NCBI GenBank assembly: GCA_905221605.1 | Contig: CAJNDS010002497.1 | Location: 82,001 to 146,000 of the forward strand | Direction of reading: 5' to 3' | Length of the DNA: 64,000 bases | Source: Symbiodinium natans | Taxonomy: Eukaryota > Sar > Dinophyceae > Suessiales > Symbiodiniaceae | Shown: piece by piece, positions 7,191-19,900 of the stretch | Layout of the letters: every line of letters begins with the position of its first letter | How positions within the stretch are numbered: the first letter of the stretch is position 1 | Program-made: the position numbers and the translations under genes | Notes under the pieces: generated by a model | What the model saw: only the letters and a program-made list of their open reading frames with translations | The model's database searches: none | What the model was told of the DNA's origin: nothing

Positions 7191-7622
7191 TCTGACAGCG
7201 ATGTGCTGTGCTGCAGCGGTAAGCGATTTTAGAGCAAAGTCGCAAGCAGGCTTCAAGGCCGAAAAGGATCTGCGGGATGCTCCTTATGATTTAGGGTATA
7301 GGGTGGGGTTTGGGGTTTGGGGTTTGGGGTTCAGGGTTTAGGTCAAAGGCCTTGTACAGGCTCTGAAAAGCACATGGGAAAGCTTGAAACTACGGTTTGG
7401 AGATGTCAGGGCAGATTGGAGGGTCCAGGATACCCGAGCTTGCGACTACACGAGTTGCACGAGCAGAACTCCAAGATAGTCTCCACCACTCGCGAGTTTT
7501 CTGTCTGCTGTGCAGCTAGTTCTGCCCTCTAGCCGATAAAGGCGCAGGGCTCTTAGTACCACCAAGCGTGCTGGTGACACAAAACTGCCAGCTCTTGCCA
7601 GCTGCTACACTATGCTGGTCTT
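7191..7622 (-). other. Intergenic spacer between peroxidase B and A
   Basis: About 430 bp separate the stop of B from the start of A. It contains a short degenerate telomeric run (7,288-7,342). No obvious promoter element is visible. Dinoflagellate tandem genes are usually co-transcribed and trans-spliced, which would fit this short spacer; that is inference. Confidence 0.45.
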
Positions 7623-7905
7623 TCAGGAGCACGAGTAGTAGCGGCGCCAGTCGTGGGGGTCTTGGTAAGGGCATTCATGGCTGACCATAGGTGCGACCAG
7701 GAGCTCGGAGGCGTCGTAGCCGTTCATCAGCATCTTCTCCAGGACAGGGAAGAAGTCCGAGAAGAACTTTTCATTGCTGTCAGCATACTCCTCCACCACT
7801 TGATACATTGGAGTACTTCCGGGTGGATCTGCGATGGTGTTGAAAGGGCAGTGGCTCGAGTCCCAGGAGTCTCCATGAGGGTCCTCTGAGAGTGAGTCGG
7901 AAAGC
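7623..7905 (-). CDS. Peroxidase B last exon
   Basis: This ends with TGA at 7,623-7,625. It encodes CPFNTIADPPGSTPMYQ, VVEEYADSNEKFFSDFFPVL, EKMLMNGYDASELLVAP and a tail ending HDWRRYYSCS. The YADSNEKFFSDF motif marks the C-terminal helix of class I peroxidases. The 5' boundary is approximate. Confidence 0.8.
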
Positions 7906-10900
7906 TTTCTCACAGTAATTCGTATGACATGGAATGACAGCAGGCGGCCAAAGGGACACCCCTAAACCCTAAACCCTAAACCCTAAACCCTAAACCCTAA
8001 ACCCTAAACCCTAAACCCTAAACCCTAAACCCTAAATACAGCTCATCTTCATGGCCAAGAAGCGTCACTTGGAACCCTGGCGGTACGAAGCCTCCAATCG
8101 GACTTGAAGGCCTCCGTGTTGAAATTCTCAAGGCCTGGAACAACTAGGTTTATATAGGGTTTAGGGTTTAGGGTTTAGGGTTTAGGGTTTAGGGATTGCC
8201 ATTAAAAACCCGGCGAAAAATCTTCCTAAATATGATCCTCCTAAACCCAATAAGGGTAAAATATTGAGACGTTCCCAATTATATTGACAGTCCTTAGTAG
8301 GGATTATCATAGAGGGTACTATAATCCCTATTACGGACTGTTCGTAGTGGGGGGGAACACCCCAATGAGCAATCTCCCAAGGGCAAACCCTCAACCCTGA
8401 ACCCCAACCTCCAAACCCGAAACCCTATATGTCCTAAACCCTATAAGGTCTAAGCCCTAAGCCCTAAATCCTGAAGCCTAAACCCTCAACCCTCAACCCT
8501 CAACCCTCAACCCTAAACCCTAAACCCTAAACCCTAAACCCTACCTGGACAACCTCCGGGGATGCCATCTTTGGTGGAGAAGTCCATGTACAGGCTCATG
8601 TCTGAGTTGAGCATCGTCTCATCCTCACCTGGGATCGGACTTTGCCGGCTCAGCCTAAACCCTAAACCCTAAACCCCAAACTCAGGGCCTAGGCCGCCCC
8701 CCTACGTTGGGGGGCGGCGCTGAAACCCTTTTGACCTCGATGGCACAAACCAACCCAGGTCGCTCGCCCTCCTCCCATGGGGGTCGGTAGCGCCCACGAT
8801 GGGCCCGGTACCGGAACTCGTTCTCCTCGGGAGCAGGGGCCTCAGGCCAGGCCAGGCAGGGCGCTCAAGAATCAGTTTTTTGGTTCCTGATCCCTCCCTC
8901 TGGCCCCCTCACCTCCCTGGCCCCCCTGGCCCTTTGGTTTTTGTGGCCCTGCAGCTGCCCCCCCCCCTTCACTCTCGGATTCAACCAACATCATGAAACT
9001 GAATAAGTTTTGAAAAGTGGACTGTTGTCTGAGTTTATAACCCCTAAAAGGAATAGGTTTGGGTGGCTTTGCCGCCTTGGACGGCGCAGGGTGGGAGAAA
9101 AGTGTTAGATGGCCCTCCACAATCGGGCCAAAGCTGCTCTTCGGCACCTCACGAAGCTTTCGAGCTTGTTCCGAAACCTAACCTTCACAGCATCTACGCC
9201 CTATCACAGCAAACCCTGAACCCTAAACCCTAAACCCTAAACCTTCAACCCTAAACCCTAAACCTAGAAAAAAAGAACGTCAGCTGCTTCAAGAAAAGCA
9301 AGGGTGCCTAGCACAATGCTGTACTTCTCACAACCTCGGTTGCTGAGTTCAAAAGCCCCCCTAAAAAGTGCAAACTTTCAGCTCTACGGGCGGTTTAGGG
9401 TTTACGGTTCAGGGTTTAGGGGCTTAGAGTATCCCCCAAAAGGTGTAAAGTGTACTCGCTCAGCTACTAAGCAACCTGCCTGGCATGAGAAGATGTCCTC
9501 GTCGTTGCAGCAGCCTTCCTTCGGGCGTGTGAAGCCTGTGTCGAAGCAAGGGCATACCTTCTTTTCCTTGGGTAGGCCCAGCAACCATATTCAACAAGGG
9601 TACCCTTTTTGGTCTTTAGTTAGTTTCACAAACGAACCCATAAACCAAAAAGGTCAAAAGGGAACCCCTCAGCTCCCAAGTTTCCTGAAGCCATTGCACT
9701 GGACCGCCGTTGTTCAAATGGGCAAAGGCATGTGGAATCCACCTAGCTGGTGGCCGCTGTCCACTGGAATTCCCAAAGCCACGACAAGTAGTCCTGATAT
9801 TTGTCCCATTGGGGAACCTCCCAGTCGGATAATACCAATCTTCCTTGCTTGCTGAGTTCATAAGCCCCCCAAAAAGTGCACACTTTCAGTTTCATAGGGT
9901 TTAGGGTTTAGGGTTTAATTAGGGTTTAGGGTTTAGGGTTACGGCCTCCGCCACGCGGCAAGGGCCCCGAAGGTTTAGGGTTTAGGGTTTAGGGTTTAGG
10001 GCTTAGGGCTTAGGGCTTAGGGCTTAGGGATAGTACCCCAAAAAGTGTAAAGTGCACTCACTCGGCTGCCAAGCTTCTTTGCTTGCCAGATTGCGGAAGT
10101 AGCCGTTGTTGAAAAGCATGGCCGAGCGCGTCTTCCAGGTGTACCTCGGTTGGGCCCCTGGAAACCCGCTGCAAAATATTCCTAGGTATGATCCTCTTCT
10201 ACTATGTGCTTAAGAACCCCAAAAGAATAAACAACTAGAAGACGATTGGCCCGAAAGCATCGATTTGCGGTGCGTTGAGTCTATGCACTTGACTCTGTGC
10301 GCTCGAACTGTATGCACTTGGACAAGTGCATGCATTAGTTGTATGCACTTATATGGTTGCGTACTCACTTGTATACTGCACTTGTATACTGGGCGTGTAT
10401 GCGCTCGAACTGCATGGCGTTCAAGTGTGTTGAGTTGAATGCCACGCGCTTGTGGTCAACTCTATACACTTCATTGGCATTCAATAGATCTGAAGTAAAC
10501 GGACTTGAGCTGTATGAACTTCACTTGCATGCACCCGACTCGGCTGTGCATGTCCTATCCGCGCGATGCTATGAAAGAAAGACAAAAACATCTAACGCCA
10601 GAGCCGTCAGCCATGAGCATCATCGGCAGTCGCTCTGAAGTCCAAGCTCACAGTCCAGAGCGCCTTTCAAAGAAAAAAGGACAGAAGAGCGAGGTTGGCA
10701 AGAAGACCTTGGAGCTTCAAAGAGCAGAGAAGCACAGTGAAATCTGACCGAAGTGAGTTTCGCACGCCGGGAATTAAATAGCCATGAAATTTGCGATGTT
10801 TTCGCACGCCCGGCATTGGAGCACCATGTGATTTTGCGAAATCGGTGACCGTGGTATTTGCGATGGTTTTGGAACCAGCGAATTCGGGGACCATGGTAGT

Positions 10901-13900
10901 TGCCATGGTTTTGGAACCAGCGAATTCGGGGACCATGGTATTTGCGATGGTTTTGGAACAGCGAATTCGGGGACCATGGTTTTCGCGATGGTTTTTGGAA
11001 CCACCGAATTCGGGGACCATGGTATTTGCGATGGTTTTGGAACCAGCAAACTCGGGGACCATGGTGCTTGCGATGGTTTTTGGAACCACCGAATTCGGGG
11101 ACCATGGTATTTGCGATCGATGGTTTTGGAAGCAGCGAATTCGGGGACCATGCTATTTGCAAGGTTTTCGCATGTCCGGAAATCCGCTTCCATGCTATTT
11201 GCGAGGTTTTCAAGCATGTCCGGAATTCCGCTTCCATGCGATTTGCGAGGTTTTCGCGCACGCGGAATTCCGCCTCCATGGTATTTGCGAGGTTTTCGCG
11301 CGCGCAGAATTCCGCTTCCATGATATTTGCGAGGTTTTCGCGCGCGCAGAATTCCGCTTCCATGCGATTTGCAAGGTTTTCGCATGTCCGGAATTCCGCC
11401 TCCATGCTATGAATGCGTACTACGTACTTTCCATCCACGGGAGCTCCGGGCGCCCCCGGCGTACTTCATTTTACTACAAAAGTCGACTTTCCAGCCGCTG
11501 AAGCTCTGGGCGTCCGCAGTGTACTACGTTTGTGCTACAAAAGTTGACTTTCCAGCCACTGAAGCTCCGGACATCCGCGGCGTACTACATTTGTACTACA
11601 AGTCGACTTTGGAAGCTCCGGGGGCGTCCATGGCATACTACGTTTGTACTACAAAAAAGTCGTCTTTCCAGCCACTGAAGCTCCGGCGTCCGCGGCGTAC
11701 TACGTTTGTACTACAAAAGTCGACTTTTCCAGCCACGGTAGCTCCGGGCGTCCCCGGCGTACTACATTTGTACTACAAAAGTCAACTTTCCAGCCACGGA
11801 AGTCCCCGGCGTACTACGTCTGTACTACAAAAGTCGAAAAAGCGCAAAAACACGACGGTTTTGGTACCGCGACCACGCGAAAACCCGCAGAGGGACAAAA
11901 AGACGGTTTTAGCGCCGCGACTTCGCCGAAACCCGCAGAGGGTTGCAATCCCGATTGGCGATGTCAACCCACCCCGCCGCCTTAGAAAGAATAATTTTTA
12001 TTAAGAAATCTAGGACTGGGTACCAAGGTCTACTAAATTCTACTAAAATCTCGTAAATTCTATGAAATTGTACTAAGACTCTATGCACTTCACTCTATGC
12101 ACTTCACTCTGTGCACTTCACTCTATGCACTTGACTCTATGCACTTCACTCTATGCACTTCACTCTATGCACTTCACTCTACGCACTTCACTCTACGCAC
12201 TTCGCTCTGTGCACTTCACTCTATGCGCTTTACTCTATGCACTTGACTCTATGCACTTCACTCTATGCACTTCACTCTATGCACTTCACTCTATGCACCT
12301 CACTGTCACTCTGTGCACTTCACTCTATGCACTTGACTCTATGCACTTGACTCTATGCACTTCACTCTATGCACTTGACTCTACGCACTTCACTCTATGC
12401 ACTTGACTCTGTGCACTTGACTCTATCCACCTCACTCTATGCACTTGACTTCATGCACTTCACTCTATGCACTTGGCTCTGTTTCATTCTATGCACTTGA
12501 CTCTATGGCACTTCACTCTATGCACTTCACTCTATGTACTTCACTCTATGCACTTGACTCTATGCAGCTATGCACTTCAGTCTATGTTGTTGGGTCAGAG
12601 GGCTCCGCACGGAAGAACCCTTCGCGATGCTTTCGGGAAAAATTGTAATCCCTAGATGAACCTTAACAAGGAAGAATATCTCAATCGTAGTCTTGAACCC
12701 ACGAAGTGAAAAAGTATCAAAACCTTTCCCAGAAGGGCCTACACCTTGGTACTGATGCAAGCTGATGGTGTTGTGGACCCGGCCGAGGGTGTGAGCACCC
12801 AGTATGGCCACAGTCTCGCGAGCATTGAAGCCAAAGTCACGCTTGAAGTAGGCCAAGGTAAAAGAGGCGTTTGCACCCGGATCCTAGCACAAAAAAAACC
12901 GGTTGCTGCCCCTCTTAGCCCAAAAATAACAACAAACTTGTTCAACAAAAACCGAAGGATCAGGATGTTTGTTTTCCTTGTAGGTGTTGTTAGGAATTCT
13001 CGTACCCAAACTAGCAAAAAATCTTCCCAAAAATTCCCTCTTAGGATCAGGATGGAGCTCCTTCTTGTAGGTCTTATAGGGCTGGTCCGCCGTGGGGTCG
13101 GGAAGGCAGTCCCGGCGGCCGGAAGCAAAGTTGAAGGGCCGAGGAGGAGCCACCTGGGTATTCCTTCTTTTCCCCACTGGACCCCGGGGTTTAGGGTTTA
13201 GGGTTTAGGGTTAAGGGTTTCGGGAGCCCTTTTTTGGATTTAGGGGATTATAAGGGAACCCCACGTCCTAGCCCAAATAGAATGTAGAATCCCTTAAAGG
13301 GACCCTGAAACTATACTGAACTTGGAACCCCGGCAAAAATCACAATTTTGGCTGTTTCTTAGGAATTAAAGTACCCCAAAATGAAAAATTATTTCCAAGT
13401 ACCCCTAAGAAAAGGGGCACCCCTATTTTCGGAACCCCCCCCCCCCCCACCTCGCAATCAGGCTCTCCCACCCTGGGATGACATTGCTTCGAAATCCTTG
13501 GCTCTCCAGTCTCTGAGTTGCGTTTAGGGATTAGGGTTTAGGGTTTAGGGGTTCATAAACACCCCAAGAAGTGCACCCCTTTCATGTCTACACAGGGGAT
13601 TGTAGCATTCCAAAAAGTCAAAAGTGTACCCAGTGTACTACTAAATTTTGACTGCGGATGACTTGTTGAGGCGTCCCCTCCCAACAAAAACCTTGAAGAC
13701 TGAAAGCTGCTTCCATGGGTTTCCCTACTACCCCCCTCTATACTGCCCCCCCCTAGGTTCAACCTAATTACGCTAAACCTTGAACCCTAAACCCTAAACT
13801 TCGGCCCTAAACCCTAAACCCTAAACCCTAAACCCTAAACCCTATACGGGGGCAACCGAAGGGGAAAGAGGAAAGAAATCAACCCTTGACAGCTGCCTAT

Positions 13901-16900
13901 GATATGAATTTCCCAGATCGAACCAGAAACAAAGAAACCCAACTCCAGGGGTAAAGGCTAAAGGAGAAGGGACGGGACTACCACCATTAACACCCAACCC
14001 CAACACCACGGACTTTTTACACGAAAGCTGACGGCTCTGGGCCATCCTTGAGCCAAATAGGTCACGGGTGTTTCACCCTTTTAAACCAACAAAGGCAACC
14101 TCCGCACTCCCCCTGTCCTGAGATTCTCTCAGGACACTTCTGGAGGCGCCGGTCCCTTTTTGACATTGGCCAAAAACTGTCACTTAGGACAGCGGCCCCA
14201 AGCTGCTTAACGTCCGATGGACGGGCCGTAGCCATTGGCTTGCAAATACAGGTTTTACGTCATCCTGGACGAGTGAATTAAATTCTACCACCACATTGGG
14301 TTATCTCTACCATTAGGGATTTCCATACCCTTAATAGTAACCATCACCTTTTCTCAGCGCTTTGAACGTTCCAGTCCACCAATCATCAGAAAAAGAAAAG
14401 CCACCACATATCCTTTTCACCCATTTGATCCGGCGCCTTTGGTCCGATTGGCATCAATACTCGCCCGAAGGTACAACAAAAGTCGCTCCAGATCAGAAAC
14501 GGTAAGAATAGGATCCAGAATATACCTCTGAATCGAAGAGATTGTTCCTTCCCTTCTGGCCTCTTCAATTGCCGGACATGACTGATCCAGCCTGGCTTCA
14601 GTTGATGCAGTTGCCTGCACATCCACCTCAGAGGGCTGATCCTTTTCCTCAGGATCCTCCACGCTTGCCACTTCCTTTTTCCTTGGGCTTTGGCTCTTCT
14701 CTTTCTTGTGGCTTTTACCTGAAACACCAGTCTTTGCACGCGCCCGAGAAGAAGACCCTTCTTTCTCAGAAGCCACCACCACGGATGATGATCCTCCCTT
14801 TTCAGCCTTGGCTGGCCTTTTCTTTGGCCTTGGAACCTGGAGGGTATAAGGATCCTCAGTTGCAGCAGGCTTCTTTTTCTTTTTGGCCTTCTTCAGCTCT
14901 TCGTCGACGTTGACCCTTGTCTCCGAGGTTTCTGGCACCACTTCCTTTTCAGGAGCAACCTTGACAAACTCTCCTTCCAGGGACCTCTTCTTCCCTTTTT
15001 TGGGATTGGCCTCCTCATCCAGGACAGCCTTGCGACACCAGATCCTCAGGTCATTCGTCCATTCTTCCACCTCTTCCAACGAAACCTCAAATGACTTCAC
15101 AATATCGCGAAGCTTCAGTGGAGTTAACATACCAGATGTCCAGGAGCACCACTCAGCCTCCCTCAGCTCATTGTCCCCTTCGAACTTGATGTGCTTGAAC
15201 ACCGGATCTGCTTCAGCGTAAGCCAAATCTGACTTTCCATCAGACATGCATGACACCGCTTCCATCAGCAACTCCACCATTTTGGTATCGTCGTCGTAAA
15301 CCATAAGATCCTCCTCATCGTCAAATCTCTCAGGAGAACCTTGTCTTTCACCATTACTTCTACCATCACCCTTTGAACGATCTCTGGGCGGGGTCCTTGG
15401 AGACCTGGGCCTTTGCACCCCCAAGGTTTCACCATGTTCGAAAACACACTCATCACCACGGCGGCACTTCCCCGTCTGGTGAAACTGAATACACCTTACA
15501 CCAGCTGCATCATGCGAATACCTGCACTCAGAACCAGCGTGACAAAGTCTCCCAGCCACATAATATTTGCACCAATAAGCCGGTAGCGCTAAATCATCCT
15601 CTGAGTGAATAAATTTGCAGTCCTCACCAAATTTGCAACTATTTCTCCCCCTACTGAACCAATAGCAGAAACCTCTCTGCCTTTTGCTTGTCGTTCAGCT
15701 TCGTAGCGATCCATGGGGCGAGGTTGCTCTACTTATGCCAAGAACTTGAGAACTATCCCGTTCACCCAGTGCACTAGTGGTGCGTGGCATATCAGGAACA
15801 GCCGGAAAACCTGGCCTTGGTTCTACCACCTTCATGAACGGTTTTCCATGCATGCTGAGCCGATCCACGAACAATTGGCTTGTTCAAGAAGGGTTTTTTG
15901 GAACCAGGTTTCCATGCAGCCCTAATGGGAACCTTAACTGCCCCACTTTTGAGACCGATCCCATTCGCACGACACAACCTTCCATATCCGGCCCTATATC
16001 CTTTCCACCGCAGAGCCCTAAGAACTTTTTCAGTAGAAGTATTCTCTACCACAACTTGTTCAGGTTGACTTTCACCCTCTGACTCAAGACAACCTTCTTC
16101 CCCTTGATCCGAGGACTGATCCAGCTTTTTTGCGACCACTCCATCGAGATGATCTTCTGGAATCCAGGGCATTCCCTTTGTGGAGAGATCCAGACCATCA
16201 TTTAACGGCCCTTCACCAGGATAACCCTTCGTGCTGTCAAACATCCTCCCAGTCTGTCGGTCTTGCAGCGAAGGCTCCGTAAACAACTTATCATAGATTT
16301 TCCTATAGATCTCCTGCAGGAAAAACCTTGTGGTCCTTCTTCTTGACTGTCTTCTCTTCCGGAGAAATATCCGGCGCTTTGCCAGCAGCCTCTCCATTGT
16401 TCACCTCGCTCGTGACACCAGCAGAAGATGTAGGAACCTCACCGTTCCCTTGTTCAAGAATCGACTCGTCCTGTCCAGAGAACTCCAGCATGAATCCTGA
16501 CGGATCCACCTCCACATCGTCCTCAGGGATTCGTCTCCACAACTCTTCCAGTTCGTCAGCGCATGTCGCTGCCCGAAAGAATTCCATCATATGTTCCCTT
16601 CCATGCTGCCAGAGAAAGGATGAATATGCCACCGACCCTTGACTCACCAAGAGGGTAAACGGATGCACCAGTTTTGCCACCCGGTCCATTAACTCCACAT
16701 GGACTCTCATCTGTGGGATACCATTCCACTCGAAAGCGATTGCTTCCATTGCAGTCCCAAAGGTATCCGGATTTGTGAACTTATGTCTCAAATCTGGCGA
16801 CAGCAAAACTCCCATAATAGAGAGCGGACCATTACCCACCGGTGGCAAACAAGGATTTGCATGATATGGGTGGTGCAAATCACCGTAATGTCCTTCTTCT

Positions 16901-19900
16901 TTCCTTTCAAGAAGGAACCTCCCTGTTTGCAGCTGAAGGTTCATCTCATCCACCTCCACCATACCAGTACATACCTTCCTGGCTTCTGACGCAATTGCGC
17001 CCCATATTGCACGATCCGTCAAACACACGGCGCATAACCCACTCTGTCGTTTGCGACTGTATCAACACCCGAGGATCACACCGAGGATCGTACAAGATCA
17101 TTTGTTCCTGAGGACTTGGTACCGCTGCAGGAACTGAGCTCTCCACCAATGCGAGGCTCGTCTCCCCCACACCTGAACCATCCGAGGAAGCACTGATAAC
17201 CAAGTTTCGGTCCATTTTGTTCTGTCCTCTTGGGAAGTCCTTCCTTGGATGCGGTACTTCACCTTCAGAAACCTTCTGATAAACTCCTCGAAGAACGCCT
17301 TTGGATAGCAGCAGAATTTTTCTTTTGTCTGCCTCGGCGTCACCGCATATTTTCAAAGCGTCAGCTTGAAGACCATTGCCTCCACTTCCACCAACCTCTC
17401 TCCGCCAGTAACTTGTCCAGCTCCTTGTGATACTGTCCCCTGTCCAGCGTCATTTTGCCCAGGTAGAACACCAGCACTTTCAGAACCATTCTCCTGTCCA
17501 GCAACACGTTGCCCAGGTAGAACCTCATCTGTGGAGCCCACCACCAGCGAACCCCCTTCTTCAGAACCGTCCATGGTCCCTTTTGAGACTGCAACCTCTG
17601 ACTTGGAAGATGCTGACTCTGAAAAATCTTGGCGGGTCTCCCCCCGCGACGCTTTGTCGCGCTTTTCGCCAAGAACCCTTGATTTTTGACACCCCCCATT
17701 GGAGCTTTGAGAACCAGACCGTGAACCATTGCCACGAGTCCCAGGCCTCTTGTTGTCCCTTTCTTTCACAAGGGTTTTCACCATCATTTGCGTGTAGGTG
17801 GCTTCCTCGGCACTTGATTCACCCGAGGAATCAGCATAGGACACCAACCGTAGTTCCTGATCATCGTCGTCCTTCACATCCGCCCATGCTGTGCTGAAGC
17901 GATAAGACAAACCACCAGCTCGCTTTGGTGGCAGTGGCTTGGGCGCCTGCACCGGCTCCCTTGATTTTTTTGCGCCTATTCGAATAAGAGCACGCCACTT
18001 TTTGCACCTGTTTTCGATTCAGCAGGGGTCGTCCTCTCCTCACAGGGTTTGACCAAGATCTACACCCCTTCTTTGGAGGGTCCACCGGCGGCATTCCAAC
18101 TCCCACCAATTGCAACGTCTGCACACACAGCGGAGACCGTTGTTCCAGCGACCATGCTTCACGATATCTGCCTCTAAACAGAATGTCCCTATAGGACCCA
18201 CGCGGCATTTCTATTCCACCAGGATCTTCAACTTTGCGGACATCTGCTATGGTCCTTGTGGTACCATTCCCAGCTCCTTGGCTTCCAGAGGACTGTTCGA
18301 CACGCATGGTAGCATTGGTAGTAGCCGCAGGTTCTGGCGACATTGGCCGGTATTTGACACCTCCGACTGCATCCAGGAGTTTACAAGCGTGCACCAGCTT
18401 GACTCCTTTTTCCACCAAATCTTCCACGTAAACGAACTGTTGGAGCTCACCGACCTTGGACACTGCCAGTTCAAACATCGCCTCCCTAATACGAGGAGTG
18501 TAGAGCCAGAGTTCTTTCCCACGCGCCAACCAATTCTCTATCGGCTCGTCGGGGTCCAAAGTTTGTACTGTGGAGGAACCTGCCACCGAGTCCTTTTGAA
18601 CGTCGGCCTCCAACTTTTTCGCACCGTCCAGCGGAGAATCGTTTTCCTCCTTTTCCTTCGACACATTGGTCAGCTGCAACGATTGCGATCCTGCAGTTTC
18701 AGTTTCTTCAGTTGTAGGTGGCTTGAAGCTATTGCGGTCCGGCAAGTCCAATCCTCGATCTTGCGCAAATCTCACTTGGTTTGCAACCTGCACCAAACGA
18801 CGTAGCCGCTTCAACCTTTCGAAACCCAGGGCATCATGGGAATATTTGCAACAAGATGCCTCCTTCCGACACCTCCCATGGATGTGGAAGTCGTAACAGA
18901 CATTGTGGAACCCGGCATCTCTAATAGCTCTTCGAGAAGCGTTGTCCCATGATTTTCCAGCCTCGCGAGTCCCTTCTAGGACAGCATTGTCATCATGAGC
19001 GTACCTGCAGTTTGCACCATACTTGCAACCACCATCGTTGTAATACAAGCACATCTGCTTCTTTGGTTCACTAGGTGAACGATCACCCTTTGACGCTCCC
19101 TTGCCATAATTGTATTTGGCCCGGAAGGCTGCATCCTCCCGTTCCTCCTGCGCATCATCCACCGTTCCCTCATCAGTTGGAGGCCGCCACCAGTGTCCCC
19201 ATCGTCTTCACTAGCGTTCTTGCCAGTCTCAGACCCGGTTGGACCTTTTTCAGGCCACCCTTCACCATAATAACGGTGTTCAAAAGGCACACTTGTCCCC
19301 ATTGCGACAGTACCCTCGATTGTAGTAGGTGCACAGCTTTGAATATCCTTTTGACACAGGTTTTGGCGTCAAGTGAACCTTCTTGTGCTTTGAGGGGTCC
19401 AAATAATCTTCAATCGGTCTTCCCTCTTGCACTCGCATGGACTCCACCATGTCTTCTACCTCCTGCAAAAGCTTCGTTGTATCCATCCACAGCTCGTACC
19501 AGAACTCCTCATCACCTTTGTCCAGTACCTTCGCCACCGCTTCGCCCGTAGCCGCTTCACTGAAAATTCTCCTCTCGCGGACCAAGTCGTACATGGCGTT
19601 GTGATACAGATGGCGAGGATATTGTCCCCTTTTCCGTTGTATCGCTTCACTCTTGTCTGGTCTCCACCCAGCTGCGTTCAAAATGTTGTAAGCTTCTTGA
19701 ACTTCAGTACTCACCCGCGCCGATTCTGCCACCAGCAGTTTAATCTCATCTATACTGCGCTCCAGTATCATCCCAGTGATCTTGCCACGATACTCCTCTT
19801 CCACTTCAATGTGGCCCAGCATCACAAGGAGTTTTTCGCCGTAGAACTGCTTCAGAACGCCTTCCTCCCATTCTTCCGCAGACATCCACTGGCCAGGATT

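Larger units (their letters stand above)
10250..12637. mobile_element. 2.4-kb TIR-bounded element packed with minisatellites
   Basis: The inverted termini CCCGAAAGCATCG (10,250-10,262) and CGATGCTTTCGGG (12,625-12,637) are perfect complements over 13 bp. Copy A shows the empty site in the same intron (near 555-570). Inside are four blocks of tandem repeats and no recognisable transposase. It could be a non-autonomous DNA transposon that has accumulated satellites. No clear TSD was seen, so ends may extend a little. Confidence 0.62.

Noticed and set aside
12083-12655. Long frames of the HFTLCTSLYALHS type
   Set aside because: Translation of the 14-bp satellite.
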